Shown here: positions 52,252 through 61,173 of the stretch, piece by piece | Numbering within the stretch: position 1 is the stretch's first letter | Layout: the number at the start of each line of letters is the position of its first letter | Assembly: GCF_002250565.1 (NCBI RefSeq) | Contig: NZ_NMVJ01000006.1 | Span: 372,001-436,000 of the forward strand | Direction: 5' to 3' | Origin: Parenemella sanctibonifatiensis | GTDB lineage: Bacteria > Actinomycetota > Actinomycetes > Propionibacteriales > Propionibacteriaceae | Length of the DNA: 64,000 nucleotides | The notes under the pieces: model-generated | Told to the model about the DNA's origin: nothing | Databases searched by the model: none | Seen by the model: only the letters and a program-made list of their open reading frames with translations | Made by a program: the position numbers and the translations under genes

Positions 52252-53732
52252 CCAAGCTGCCGTCCAATCAGGGCGACGCCATCGACCGCAGTCACCCGGA
52301 CCGGGTGGCCGTGGTGGAGTCGCGCGGCGACGGCAGCCGGACCGAGGTCAGCTTCGCCGAGTTGGACGCCCGGGCCGACGCCATGGCCGACCGGCTGCTG
52401 CGAGCCGGCCATCCGCGCGGCGCCACCGTGGTGCTGTTGGGGGAGAACTCGGCGGACTGGTTGGCGAGTTTCCTCGGCATCCAGCGGGCCGGGCTGGTGC
52501 CGGCCCCGATCAGCTACAAGTTCCCGCCCGAGACCCGCGCTGCGGTGCTGGACAACGCCGACCCGGTCTTGGTGCTGGTCGACACCGCTGAACGCGCCGC
52601 CGGGATCGCCGCCCCGGTGCTGAGCTTCAGCGAGGCCGTGGCGCCGGTGACCGGAGACCAGCTGCCGCACCCCGAAACCACCGGCTCCGATCCGGCGATG
52701 ATTCTCTACACCTCCGGTTCCACCGGCGTACCCAAGGGCGTCGTCCTGAGCCAGGCCAGCCACCTGTGGGTGCTCGGGGTCGGCTTCGATCCCTCGCCCA
52801 CACCCCAGATCACTCTGGTGGCAGCACCGCTGTATCACATGAACGCGCTGGCGAACTGCCAGGCGTCCCTGCTGCGTGGCGACACGGTGGTGCTGATGGA
52901 TCGCTTCGATGCAGGTCGGTTCGCCGACCTGATCGCTTCGGAACAGGTCACCAATGTCACCGGCGTACCGCCGATGCTCGCGCTGGTGCTGCAGGAGCAG
53001 CAGCGGCGAACGCCCGACCAGCGCGCCGACTTCAGCAGCGTGACCGCGACCTACATCGGGTCGGCGCCGGCGTCGGACGATCTGCTGGACCAGATCGAGG
53101 CGGCCTTTCCCCGCAGCCGGATGAAGCTGTCCTACGGCACCACCGAGTCGGGCCCGGTGGCCTTCAGCCATGATCCCCAACGTCGGTCCCCACGCGGCTC
53201 GGTCGGGCTGGCGCATCCCGCCGTCGACATCCGACTGGTCGGACCCGATGGTGAGCCGGCCAACCCGGGCGTGATGGAGATCCGCACCGGCGCACTGTTG
53301 ACGGGGTACCACCGCCGCGACGACGTGCCGATGCCGCTGACCGGTGATGGTTTCTACCACACCAAGGACGTGTTCCGGCGCGACGAGGATGGCTACTACT
53401 TCTTCGAAGGTCGGGTCGACGACATGTTCACCAGCGGCGGCGAGAACGTCTATCCCCGACTGGTCGAGCAGGTCATCGAGGACCATCCCGATGTCAACGA
53501 GGCGGCCGTGGTGCCGGTCGAGGATCCGGTCAAGGGCAATCGTCCGGTGGCCTTCGTGGTGCCCGCTCCCGGCCGGAGGGTGGACGAGGCCGCAGTCAAG
53601 GCGTACACCTTGGAGCACCTGGAGCCCTACGCACACCCCCGTCGGATCTTCGTGGTCGAGTCGCTGCCACTGTCCAGTTCCAACAAGGTGGATCGACATG
53701 CGCTGACGGCGCGCGCGAAGGGACTCCTGTGA
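52248..53732 (+). CDS. AMP-dependent acyl-CoA synthetase/ligase
   Basis: A 494-residue adenylate-forming enzyme that activates a carboxylic acid as its CoA thioester. A3 motif MILYTSGSTGVPKGVVLS, A5 SYGTTESGPV, A8 FFEGRVDDMFTSGGENVYP, and A10 SSSNKVDRHAL with the catalytic Lys. The medium length and the pocket region GTGVPPM-like TGVPPMLALV suggest an aromatic or medium-chain acid, but this is not provable here. It is joined to an ABC importer by 4-nt overlaps, so the imported compound is the likely substrate. Confidence 0.9.
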   Translation: MTKLPSNQGDAIDRSHPDRVAVVESRGDGSRTEVSFAELDARADAMADRLLRAGHPRGATVVLLGENSADWLASFLGIQRAGLVPAPISYKFPPETRAAVLDNADPVLVLVDTAERAAGIAAPVLSFSEAVAPVTGDQLPHPETTGSDPAMILYTSGSTGVPKGVVLSQASHLWVLGVGFDPSPTPQITLVAAPLYHMNALANCQASLLRGDTVVLMDRFDAGRFADLIASEQVTNVTGVPPMLALVLQEQQRRTPDQRADFSSVTATYIGSAPASDDLLDQIEAAFPRSRMKLSYGTTESGPVAFSHDPQRRSPRGSVGLAHPAVDIRLVGPDGEPANPGVMEIRTGALLTGYHRRDDVPMPLTGDGFYHTKDVFRRDEDGYYFFEGRVDDMFTSGGENVYPRLVEQVIEDHPDVNEAAVVPVEDPVKGNRPVAFVVPAPGRRVDEAAVKAYTLEHLEPYAHPRRIFVVESLPLSSSNKVDRHALTARAKGLL

Positions 53733-54502
53733 ACCGTCGGCTGTTGCGGGTGCTGTTGCCGACCGCCACCATCCTCCTCGTCGTAGCCGGGGTGGAGGTG
53801 GCCACGCGCCTCGGCGCCATCAACGCCCGGCACGCCCCGCCCCCGAGTGAGGTCCTCGCCACACTGGTCTCCGAACTCGGCAGTGGCGACATCTGGGCGG
53901 CGACCGGCAACACCCTGATCGGGTGGGCGATGGCGCTGCTCGTCGCCGTGCTGCTGGGCACCGTGGTCGGCGTGATCCTGGGCAGCTCGGTGCGGATCTC
54001 GGCCTTCTTCCGGCCGGCCGTGGAGTTTCTCCGACCGATCCCGTCGATCGCGATGATTCCACTGGCAGTGGCCCTGATCGGCACCCAGCGGCCCACCGAG
54101 TTGTTCCTTGCCGGCTACGCCGCTTTCTGGCAGATGCTGATTGCGACCTTGGCCGCCGTCGGCAGCCTCGACCCGGTGGGTCGGCAGACGGCTGTGGCCT
54201 ACAACATGCCTCGGTTGGCGCAACTGCGCCATGTGGTGCTGCCCTCCCTGTTGCCAGGGCTGGCGACCGGGGTGCGGATCAGTTCGGCGACTGCGCTCAT
54301 CATCGTCATCACCACCGAGATCCTCATCGGTACGCCCGGGCTCGGCGCTGACCTGAGTGCTGCCCGAGCCGTCGGCAACCTGCACCTGATGTACGCCCAC
54401 GTCTTGGTGATCGGCCTGCTGGGGCTGGCGCTGACCAGCGGTATTTCCGCGGTCGAGGACCGGCTGCTCTTCTGGCACGAGTCGCGGAGGGGGAAGCGAT
54501 GA
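53729..54502 (+). CDS. ABC transporter permease, NitT/TauT type (1)
   Basis: A 257-residue inner-membrane subunit with six hydrophobic helices. The EAA loop is around YNMPRLAQLRHVVLPSLLPGLATG (the cytoplasmic coupling helix to the ATPase), preceded by EFLRPIPSIAMIPLAVALIG, a TauC/SsuC signature. The GTG start overlaps the ligase stop. It forms a heterodimer with the next permease. Confidence 0.9.
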   Translation: MNRRLLRVLLPTATILLVVAGVEVATRLGAINARHAPPPSEVLATLVSELGSGDIWAATGNTLIGWAMALLVAVLLGTVVGVILGSSVRISAFFRPAVEFLRPIPSIAMIPLAVALIGTQRPTELFLAGYAAFWQMLIATLAAVGSLDPVGRQTAVAYNMPRLAQLRHVVLPSLLPGLATGVRISSATALIIVITTEILIGTPGLGADLSAARAVGNLHLMYAHVLVIGLLGLALTSGISAVEDRLLFWHESRRGKR

Positions 54503-55275
54503 ACACACTGTTCAAGCGTCCGGTCGTGTGGTCGATCATCGGCACCGCCGTGCTCGTTGCGGTCTGGGCCATCAGCTCGGTCGCCGCCGACGACATCTAC
54601 TACCCGCCGCTGCCCGAGGTGATCGCCGGTGTCGTGGAGTTCTGGTTCACCGGGCCCGGCGCCGAGGACCTCGCCTCGAGCATGCGCAACGTCGGCCTCG
54701 GCTTCATCATCGGCGCCGCGGCCGCGGTGCTGCTCGGCCTGGTGATCGGACAGCTGTGGTGGGTGCGTACGGCGCTCACCCCGGGCCTGGAGTTCATCCG
54801 GGCCATCCCCGCCACCGCGCTGATCCCCTTCGCCATGGTCATCTTCGGACTCGGCGACACCATGAAGGTCATCATCATCGCCCTGGGCGCCTTCTTCCCG
54901 ATCCTGCTGACCGTCATCGACGGAGCTCGATCGGTCTCCCAGGAGGCCATTGACACCGCCAAGGCGTACCAGATCAACGGCCTCAGCCGGCAGCTGCGGG
55001 TCATCATCCCCTCGGTGTTGCCCCGGGCCGTGGCCGGCATCCGGATCGCGATCCCGCTGGCGCTCATCGTCATGGTCACCAGCGAGATGACTGGCTCCAG
55101 CGTCGGCATCGGCACGGTCCTGATCGAGGCCCAGGACTCCTTCAACCAGGTGTCCGTCTGGGCGGTCATCGTTCTGCTCGGCCTGCTCGGCATGGTCCTC
55201 AACGGACTGTTCTGGCTGGTGGAGCGCCGCATTCTTGGCTGGCACCGCCGGCTCCATCATCAGGAGGGTTCATGA
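54499..55275 (+). CDS. ABC transporter permease, NitT/TauT type (2)
   Basis: A 258-residue paralogue of the upstream permease. Family motif EFIRAIPATALIPFAMVIFGLGD and the EAA loop YQINGLSRQLRVIIPSVLPRAVAGIR. Overlaps the first permease and the ATPase gene by 4 nt each, a strict one-to-one design. Two different permeases per importer are less usual in this class than a homodimer. Confidence 0.9.
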   Translation: MNTLFKRPVVWSIIGTAVLVAVWAISSVAADDIYYPPLPEVIAGVVEFWFTGPGAEDLASSMRNVGLGFIIGAAAAVLLGLVIGQLWWVRTALTPGLEFIRAIPATALIPFAMVIFGLGDTMKVIIIALGAFFPILLTVIDGARSVSQEAIDTAKAYQINGLSRQLRVIIPSVLPRAVAGIRIAIPLALIVMVTSEMTGSSVGIGTVLIEAQDSFNQVSVWAVIVLLGLLGMVLNGLFWLVERRILGWHRRLHHQEGS

Positions 55276-56123
55276 CCTCGTCAGACACGTCCGAAGCGAC
55301 CGCCGGCCAGACCCCTCGACTGATCGTCTCCGAGATCAGCAAAACCTTCGGGGCCGGGGATAAGGCCACCCATGTGCTGGACCGCATGAGCTTTTCGGTC
55401 AACGATAGTGAGTTCTTCAGCATTGTCGGACCGTCTGGCGCAGGCAAGACCACCCTGCTGCGATGCCTGTCGGGTCTGATGCAGCCAGATTCCGGTGAGG
55501 TGTACTTCGACGGCCGGTTGGTGACCGCGCCGCCGCGGGAGTTCGCCCTGGTCTTCCAGGACTACTCGCGCTCCCTGTACCCCTGGCTGACCGTCGCCAA
55601 GAACGTCGAGTTGCCACTCAAGGCCCACGGCATCGACAAGGCCGAACGAGCGCAGCGCGTCGCCAAGGCGCTGGCCTCGGTCGGGTTGGACCACGCCGCG
55701 CAGCGGTTTCCCTGGCAGGTGTCGGGTGGCATGCAGCAGCGCGCCGCGATTGCCCGGGCGCTGGCGTACAACGCGCAGGTGCTGGTGCTCGACGAGCCTT
55801 TCGCCTCGGTGGATGCGCAGACCCGCAGCGACCTGGAGGACCTGCTGCTGAAGCTGCGCACCGAGACGGGCGCGACGTTCGTCTTCGTCACCCACGACAT
55901 CGATGAGGCGGTCTATCTCTCCGACCGGGTCACCGTCGTGTCGGCGTCGCCCAGCCGCGTGGACCGCATCATCGACATCGACCTGCCCGTCGACCGCGAC
56001 CAACTCACCACCAAGGCGTTGCCCCGGTTTGCCGAACTCCGCGGTGAGGTCTTCACGACCGTACGCCACATGGTCCGGCCCACCGCCACCACCGAAGAAG
56101 TCGACTCCGACTTCCAGATCTGA
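55272..56123 (+). CDS. ABC transporter ATP-binding protein, NitT/TauT type
   Basis: A 283-residue ATPase. Walker A GPSGAGKTT, Q-loop LVFQDYSRSLYPWLTVAKNV, signature VSGGMQQRAAIARALA, Walker B VLVLDEPFASVDAQTR, and switch His in VTHDIDEAVYLSDRV. The C-terminus has a short extension (RPTATTEEVDSDFQI). It powers the importer formed with the two permeases and the binding protein downstream. Confidence 0.94.
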   Translation: MTSSDTSEATAGQTPRLIVSEISKTFGAGDKATHVLDRMSFSVNDSEFFSIVGPSGAGKTTLLRCLSGLMQPDSGEVYFDGRLVTAPPREFALVFQDYSRSLYPWLTVAKNVELPLKAHGIDKAERAQRVAKALASVGLDHAAQRFPWQVSGGMQQRAAIARALAYNAQVLVLDEPFASVDAQTRSDLEDLLLKLRTETGATFVFVTHDIDEAVYLSDRVTVVSASPSRVDRIIDIDLPVDRDQLTTKALPRFAELRGEVFTTVRHMVRPTATTEEVDSDFQI

Positions 56124-56148
56124 CCTGCTCAACCCGAGGAGAATCCAC

Positions 56149-57138
56149 ATGTCCCTGTCCCTGTCCCGCCTGTCCAAGGCGGCGCTGGCTTCACTGGCCA
56201 CGCTGGTGATCCTGGTGGTGTCCGCCTGCAGCGGCGGCTCCTCCGTGGACCGCACCGATGACGGCCTGGCCAAGCTGACCGTCTTTCAGATCACCACCGT
56301 CGACTCGACCCCGCTCTATCTCGGTATCGAGCAGGGCTTCTTCGAAGAGGAGGGCCTGGACGTCGAGGTACGAATCGCCGAGGCCGGGTCCGCCATCATC
56401 CCGTCGGTGATGAATGGTGAGAGCCAGATCGGCTATGCCAATGCCGTCTCGGACCTGTCTGCCATCGACCAGGGTCTGGACCTGCGCTTCGTGTCGAACT
56501 GCTGTGGCATCGGCAACGATCCGGCACTGGATGCGTCGGACATCTTCGTCCTTCCCGATTCGCCCATCCAGGATCTGACCGGCCTGAGCAACGCGAAGAT
56601 CGCGGTGAACTCCACCAAGAACCTGGGCGACCTGACCATCAACCAGGCCGTCACGAACGCTGGTGGCGACCCCTCCACCATCGAGTACGTCCCGATGAAC
56701 TACTCCGACATGGCCGGCGCCCTGGAGCGCGGCGACGTCGATGCCATCTGGTCAGTCGAGCCCTTCCGGACCGCCAGCGCCAATGCCGGCTTCCGCCAGA
56801 TCAGTTCGAACTTCGTGGAGTCCTTCCCCGACACCGTGATCGGCTACTACGTCACCAGCGCCGACTTCGCCGAGGCCAACCCGGAGGTCGTGGCACAGTT
56901 CCAGCGCGCCATGGACAAGACCAACCAGTACGCCTCCGAGCACCCCGAGGACCTGCGTCGGCTGGCCGTGGAGAAGGTCGGCCTGAGCCCGGAGGTCGCC
57001 GAAGAGTTGAACTTCAACACCTTCACCCCGGGCCTCGATGTCGAGTCGTTGCGTCGGGTCGGTGCCGCGAGCCTGGAGCAGGGCCTCATCTCCGAGGAAC
57101 CCAACTACGAGGAACTGGTGATCCAGCCGCAGGGCTGA
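56149..57138 (+). CDS. ABC substrate-binding lipoprotein, NMT1/TauA type
   Basis: A 329-residue exported lipoprotein; lipobox LVVSAC near residue 26. Fold markers: FQITTVDSTPLYLGIEQGFF (typical YxA/LGIE motif of the NMT1/SsuA group), GESQIGYANAVSDL, NSTKNLGDLTINQAV and DAIWSVEPF. Family members bind small anions or organic acids. It is last in the operon with its own strong RBS (GAGGAG, 7 nt), as binding proteins are made in excess. Proposed ligand: the acid activated by the ligase encoded upstream. Confidence 0.9.
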   Translation: MSLSLSRLSKAALASLATLVILVVSACSGGSSVDRTDDGLAKLTVFQITTVDSTPLYLGIEQGFFEEEGLDVEVRIAEAGSAIIPSVMNGESQIGYANAVSDLSAIDQGLDLRFVSNCCGIGNDPALDASDIFVLPDSPIQDLTGLSNAKIAVNSTKNLGDLTINQAVTNAGGDPSTIEYVPMNYSDMAGALERGDVDAIWSVEPFRTASANAGFRQISSNFVESFPDTVIGYYVTSADFAEANPEVVAQFQRAMDKTNQYASEHPEDLRRLAVEKVGLSPEVAEELNFNTFTPGLDVESLRRVGAASLEQGLISEEPNYEELVIQPQG

Positions 57139-57169
57139 GTCCCTCAGTTTCGCTGACAGGGTGCGCTGA

Positions 57170-57201
57170 ACTGCCCCGGACCCGGCCGGGTCCGGGGCAG
57201 T
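57170..57201. terminator. Bidirectional terminator between convergent operons
   Basis: A perfect 32-nt palindrome, GC-rich in its centre, 31 nt after the ABC operon stop and 2 nt past the stop of the convergent HNH gene. Confidence 0.75.
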
Positions 57202-57202
57202 G

Positions 57203-57646
57203 TCAGGTCCGGGCCAGTTCAGCCCGGGTCGGCGTACGCGGCTTGCGCCGCAGCGGCATGTTGGCCTCGGTGGGAGTCCGATCGGCCTTGCGGGCATTGC
57301 AGGGTCCACAGGCAGCCACGGTGTTCTGCCAGCTGTTGCGGCCGCCACGCGACGCCGGCATCACGTGGTCGACGGTGGTCGCGTGACCATCGCAGTAAGC
57401 ACACCGGTGGCGGTCGCGGCGCAGGACACCGCGCTTGGTCCAGCCCGGCGTACGCCCGTAGAGGAAGGTCGTCTTGACGTAGCGGACCAACCGCAGCACC
57501 AGCGGCCACGGGTAGTCCCCGAAGGCCCGGTCCTCCAGCTGTTCCTCGACCACCGCGACCTGCCGCACCAGCATCCCGATGGCGTGTTGCAGGGACACTG
57601 TGTGCAGGGCGGTGTTGTCGGTGTTGAGCACCAGGACGCCGCTCAT
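57203..57646 (-). CDS. HNH endonuclease
   Basis: A 147-residue nuclease of the common actinobacterial HNH family. Start VLVLNTDNTALHTVSLQHAI, central RTPGWTKRGVLRRDRHRCAYC, then ATTVDHVMPASRGG (HNH first strand), NSWQNTVAACGPCNARKADR with the second zinc CxxC. Cys-x2-Cys pairs fit a treble-clef zinc site. The ATG overlaps the stop of a 60-codon ORF upstream (ATGA), and a terminator lies within that ORF, which suggests attenuation of this gene. Confidence 0.88.
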   Translation of the reverse strand: MSGVLVLNTDNTALHTVSLQHAIGMLVRQVAVVEEQLEDRAFGDYPWPLVLRLVRYVKTTFLYGRTPGWTKRGVLRRDRHRCAYCDGHATTVDHVMPASRGGRNSWQNTVAACGPCNARKADRTPTEANMPLRRKPRTPTRAELART

Positions 57647-57825
57647 GCCAGGCTCCGATCCGAGCTCGGAGCACAAAAAAGGCCGCCCCGAAGGACGACC
57701 GCGACAGCGTGAGAGGACAGCAGGCGGCTGTCCGGCATCCGAGGGGCTATCCGATCATCGGCGGGGAAGGCATGGCGCTCAGGGGCAATGACGCGGCAGG
57801 TGGCAGCGGTACGGCCGTTCGACAT
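57643..57825 (-). CDS. Putative 60-residue leader ORF coupled to the HNH gene
   Basis: ATG 57825 has a strong AAAGGAGG 4 nt upstream. The product starts MSNGRTAATCRVIAPERHA and later reads SRLLSSHAVAVVLRGG before LFCAPSS. No domain is recognised. The stop overlaps the HNH ATG. Codons 47-56 coincide with a classic intrinsic terminator (57675-57700). This arrangement is what a translation-controlled attenuator looks like, but the ORF could also be fortuitous with only the RNA structure mattering. Confidence 0.5.
   Translation of the reverse strand: MSNGRTAATCRVIAPERHAFPADDRIAPRMPDSRLLSSHAVAVVLRGGLFCAPSSDRSLA
57675..57700 (-). terminator. Intrinsic terminator/attenuator inside the HNH leader
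   Basis: On the minus strand GGTCGTCC-TTCG-GGGCGGCC pairs fully (with two G-U pairs) around a UUCG tetraloop and is followed by six U. It lies 29 nt upstream of the HNH start. A hairpin GGACAGC/GCTGTCC (about 57716-57733) precedes it; a second GCTGTC copy just before the terminator could compete for pairing. Confidence 0.8.
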
Positions 57826-57880
57826 GTCTCCTCCTTTCTCTCCCATGGCCGCATCGGCTGACGCGGCTGAGCCGAGACCA

Positions 57881-57910
57881 AGGATACGACGTGACCCGCA
57901 CGTTTGTCGG
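57881..57910 (-). promoter_or_regulatory. Candidate promoter of the HNH leader transcript
   Basis: On the minus strand CCGACA (57910-57905), 18-nt spacer, TATCCT (57886-57881); start expected near 57874, about 50 nt before the leader ORF. Confidence 0.45.
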
Positions 57911-57976
57911 GGAGATTTTCGTCCCGGTCGACGAATGTTCACCCAGACGTCGCCCAGCAGACCCCGTGAGCGGAAG

Positions 57977-58654
57977 TCAGCGGCGTACGGGCTCGATCCG
58001 CAGTTCGCTGACCAAGCCGGTCGGCGGCAGCTCGAAGGCAAACCGGATGGCACTGGCGACCGACTCGGCCGGCAGGATCAGGTCGGGGCGATAGTCACGG
58101 CCCTCGGCGGCGGCGATGCCCTCCTGCATGTCTGAGGCGGTGCGACCGGGCAGGACCGTGGACACGCGTACGCCGCGTGGGCCCTCCTCCTCGCGCAGCA
58201 CGTCGGCGAACGACCTCAGGGCCGCCTTGCTGGAGGCGTACGCCGACCAGCCCTCCCGGGAGCGGATCGCGGCGGTGGAGTTGACGAAGATCACGATGCC
58301 GCGGGTCTCGCGCAGCCCCGGCAGCAGCGCCTGGGTCAGCAGCACGGGGGAGTGGAGGTTGACGTCGAACATCTTCTGCTGGACCTCGGCCGTCAGGGCG
58401 GAGACCTCGGCCAGTCCGCCCAGCCCGGCGACGTGCACGGCCGCGTCCATCGGCGGCAGCTCCGCCACGGCAGCGGCCGCGGCCTCCGGGTCGGCGAGGT
58501 CGCCGATCACGGCGTGGGCGCGGGGGAGCGAATCGGCGAGCACCGTCATGGCGGCCTCATCGCGCCCCAGCAGCCACAGCTCGTGTTCGGCGGCCAGTTG
58601 ATCGACGAGGGCCCGGCCGATCCCACGGCTGCCTCCGGTCAAGAAGATGCGCAT
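57977..58654 (-). CDS. Short-chain dehydrogenase/reductase
   Basis: A 225-residue classical SDR. Cofactor motif TGGSRGIGRALVDQL, then HVAGLGG (NNAG-like), and catalytic Ser-Tyr-Lys in VNSTAAIRSREGWSAYASSKAAL. The GRD after the first strand (LLGRDEAA) suggests NADP preference. Substrate unknown. TAGGCT 6 nt before the ATG overlaps the pcp stop, so it may have its own leaderless start inside the pcp-ilvD strand. Confidence 0.9.
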   Translation of the reverse strand: MRIFLTGGSRGIGRALVDQLAAEHELWLLGRDEAAMTVLADSLPRAHAVIGDLADPEAAAAAVAELPPMDAAVHVAGLGGLAEVSALTAEVQQKMFDVNLHSPVLLTQALLPGLRETRGIVIFVNSTAAIRSREGWSAYASSKAALRSFADVLREEEGPRGVRVSTVLPGRTASDMQEGIAAAEGRDYRPDLILPAESVASAIRFAFELPPTGLVSELRIEPVRR

Positions 58655-58660
58655 GGCAGG

Positions 58661-58666
58661 AGCCTA
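58661..58666 (-). promoter_or_regulatory. Leaderless -10 box of the SDR gene
   Basis: TAGGCT on the minus strand, 6-nt gap, ATG 58654. Its TAG is also the pcp stop codon. Confidence 0.45.
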
Positions 58667-59389
58667 GTCGGCGGCCTCCTGTGGACCGCCTCGGTCGCGT
58701 CGGTCGGCAATCGCCACGGCAGCGGCGGCGAGGGCGCGGGCCAGGTCGTCAAGGGTGAGCTCGACCGCCTCGGCTTCCGCATCAGGGTCGGCGACCCGGC
58801 GTGCTGGATCATCGGTCTCGGCGCCGACGCCCGCGCGGCCTTGGCTTCGGAGCGCCGGTACGTGGATGAAGACGCCCGGCACGGCCAAGGCATTCACGGC
58901 GTACGCCACCTCGTTGCACACGAATCTGCCGGCGTCGTCGCTGACCCGGGCCGGGACGCCGACGCCGACGATCGCCTCGAGGACAGCGCCCAGATCCACG
59001 CCCGCCCACCGGGTCTCCGGGCCGCCGGGCAGGATCGGTTCGCCACCCGGCTGGTGCCCGGCATTGTCCGCGATCCGCCCTCGGCGCTCGTTGCGCGCGC
59101 ATCGCTCGGGCGTGACCACCGACCGGCCGCCCGCCTCACCAACCGCCACCACCGCATCGGGTGAGTGGCGTTCGATGAGCCCGTGCAACACCTCGACGGC
59201 CCGGCCGAACTCGACGGGCAACTCTGCAACCACGACCTCGACTGTCTCGGGAAGGAGATCAGCCGACTGGGCGAGCCGGCGTACCGCGGCGGCGCTGGCG
59301 TTCTCGGAATCGTCGCCGAACGGTTCAAACCCGGTGACAAGGACCCGTACGCCGGTGGCGGAGTCGGGTGCCGTGGCCGCCTCAGTCAC
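58664..59389 (-). CDS. pcp: Pyroglutamyl-peptidase I
   Basis: A cysteine peptidase removing N-terminal pyroglutamate, 241 residues. Start motif [19 protein letters not shown]; catalytic Glu region [16 protein letters not shown]; nucleophile Cys in [16 protein letters not shown]; catalytic His in [11 protein letters not shown]. The GTG 59389 overlaps the ilvD stop and gives a 13-residue lead before the conserved core. The sequence around [10 protein letters not shown] is close to the family's N-x-G-x-QP. Confidence 0.88.
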   Translation of the reverse strand: MTEAATAPDSATGVRVLVTGFEPFGDDSENASAAAVRRLAQSADLLPETVEVVVAELPVEFGRAVEVLHGLIERHSPDAVVAVGEAGGRSVVTPERCARNERRGRIADNAGHQPGGEPILPGGPETRWAGVDLGAVLEAIVGVGVPARVSDDAGRFVCNEVAYAVNALAVPGVFIHVPALRSQGRAGVGAETDDPARRVADPDAEAEAVELTLDDLARALAAAAVAIADRRDRGGPQEAAD

Positions 59390-61073
59390 CGAGGATCGCA
59401 CCGCGTGAAGCGGACTTGACGAGCTTGACGTACTTGCCGAGCACACCCTTGGTGAACTTCGGCGGCAGTGGTTCCCAACCCTCGGCGCGGGCGGCCAACT
59501 CAGCCTCGTCGACCAGCAGGTCCAAGGTGCCGGCAGCGACATCCAGGCGGATCCTGTCGCCGTCACGGACGAAGGCGATCGGGCCACGATCCACGGCTTC
59601 GGGGGCAATGTGGCCCACGCACAGGCCAGTGGTGCCGCCGGAGAATCGACCGTCGGTCATCAGCAACACGTCCTTGCCGAGCCCGGCTCCCTTGATGGCG
59701 CCGGTGATCGCCAACATCTCGCGCATCCCGGGGCCACCCTTGGGGCCTTCGTAGCGGATCACGACGACATCGCCGTGGTCGATCGTGCCGTCGTTGAGGG
59801 CGTCCAGGGCGTGCTGCTCCCGCTCGAACACGCGTGCGGTGCCTTCGAAGACATCGGCCTCGAAACCGGCCGACTTCACCACCGCACCCTCGGGCGCCAG
59901 CGACCCCTGCAGGATGGTGATGCCGCCGGTCGGGGCGATCGGGGCGGAGGCCGGCCGCAGCACGGTGCCGTCGGCCGGGCGAGGCGCCAACACCTCGAGG
60001 TTCTCGGCGATGGTCTTGCCGGTGACCGTCAGGCAGTCGCCGTCGATGAGTCCCTCGTCCAGCAGCGTCTTCATGACGACCTGGATGCCCCCGACGTGGT
60101 CGACATCGGTCATCACATAGCGGCCGTAGGGCTTGAGGTCGGCCAGGTGGGGCACCTTGGCGCCGATCCGGCGGAAATCATCCATCGTCAGGTCGACCTC
60201 GGCCTCATGCGCGATCGCCAACAGGTGCAGGACGGCATTGGTCGAACCGCCGAAGGCCTGAACCACCGCAATGGCGTTCTCGAAGGCCGCCTTGGTCATG
60301 ATCTGTCGGGCGGTGATGCCCTGCCGCAGCATCTCCACGACGGCCTCACCCGCCCGGCGGGCGTCCGCATCGCGGCGTCGGTCGGCCGACGGCGGCGTCG
60401 CGGAGCCGGGAATCGACATGCCGATCGCTTCCGCGACCGTCGACATGGTGTTGGCGGTGTAGTAGCCGCCGCAAGCGCCCTCGCCGGGGCAGATCGCCCG
60501 CTCGATCCGGCCGACATCCTCTTGGCTCATCAGGCCGCGGGCGCAGGCGCCGATCGCCTCGAAGCCATCAATGATGGTGACATCGCGTTCTTCACCGTCG
60601 GACAGCGAGACCCGCCCGGGCATGATGGTGCCGGCGTACACGAACACACTGGCCAGATCGAGCCGGGCTGCTGCCATCAGCATGCCGGGCAGCGACTTGT
60701 CACAGCCGGCCAGCAGCACCGAGCCGTCGAGTCGCTCGGCGGACATCACCGTCTCGACCGAGTCCGCGATGATGTCGCGCGACACCAGCGAGTAGTGCAT
60801 GCCGTCGTGGCCCATGGAGATGCCGTCGGAGACGGAAATGGTCCCGAACTGCAGCGGATAGCCGCCGCCGGCGTGGACGCCTTCCTTGGCGGCCTGTGCC
60901 AGCCGGTCCAGCGACAGGTTGCACGGCGTGATCTCGTTCCACGAGCTTGCGATGCCGATCTGGGGCTTGTCCCAGTCCTCGTCGCCCATGCCGACCGCGC
61001 GCAACATGCCGCGCGACACGGTGGCTCCCAGTCCGTCGGTGACCTGTCGGCTACGGGGCTTGATGTCAGTCAT
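59382..61073 (-). CDS. ilvD: Dihydroxy-acid dehydratase
   Basis: An Fe-S enzyme of branched-chain amino acid synthesis, 563 residues (normal length). Iron-sulfur ligands: Cys in [22 protein letters not shown] and [16 protein letters not shown]. Other signatures: [48 protein letters not shown] and [22 protein letters not shown] 7 nt upstream of the ATG and no RBS indicate a leaderless mRNA. pcp follows with an 8-nt overlap. Confidence 0.96.
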   Translation of the reverse strand: MTDIKPRSRQVTDGLGATVSRGMLRAVGMGDEDWDKPQIGIASSWNEITPCNLSLDRLAQAAKEGVHAGGGYPLQFGTISVSDGISMGHDGMHYSLVSRDIIADSVETVMSAERLDGSVLLAGCDKSLPGMLMAAARLDLASVFVYAGTIMPGRVSLSDGEERDVTIIDGFEAIGACARGLMSQEDVGRIERAICPGEGACGGYYTANTMSTVAEAIGMSIPGSATPPSADRRRDADARRAGEAVVEMLRQGITARQIMTKAAFENAIAVVQAFGGSTNAVLHLLAIAHEAEVDLTMDDFRRIGAKVPHLADLKPYGRYVMTDVDHVGGIQVVMKTLLDEGLIDGDCLTVTGKTIAENLEVLAPRPADGTVLRPASAPIAPTGGITILQGSLAPEGAVVKSAGFEADVFEGTARVFEREQHALDALNDGTIDHGDVVVIRYEGPKGGPGMREMLAITGAIKGAGLGKDVLLMTDGRFSGGTTGLCVGHIAPEAVDRGPIAFVRDGDRIRLDVAAGTLDLLVDEAELAARAEGWEPLPPKFTKGVLGKYVKLVKSASRGAILGD

Positions 61074-61080
61074 GCAGGCG

Positions 61081-61086
61081 AGCTTA
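61081..61086 (-). promoter_or_regulatory. Leaderless -10 box of ilvD
   Basis: TAAGCT on the minus strand, 7-nt gap, ATG 61073. Confidence 0.5.
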
Positions 61087-61173
61087 GGTGCTCGGCGCTG
61101 GTGTCCGCGCGTGAGGGTCGGCTCGGTTCTGTGACGGTCAGATTTGTTCCATCTCGAAGAAGAGCGCCGAACC

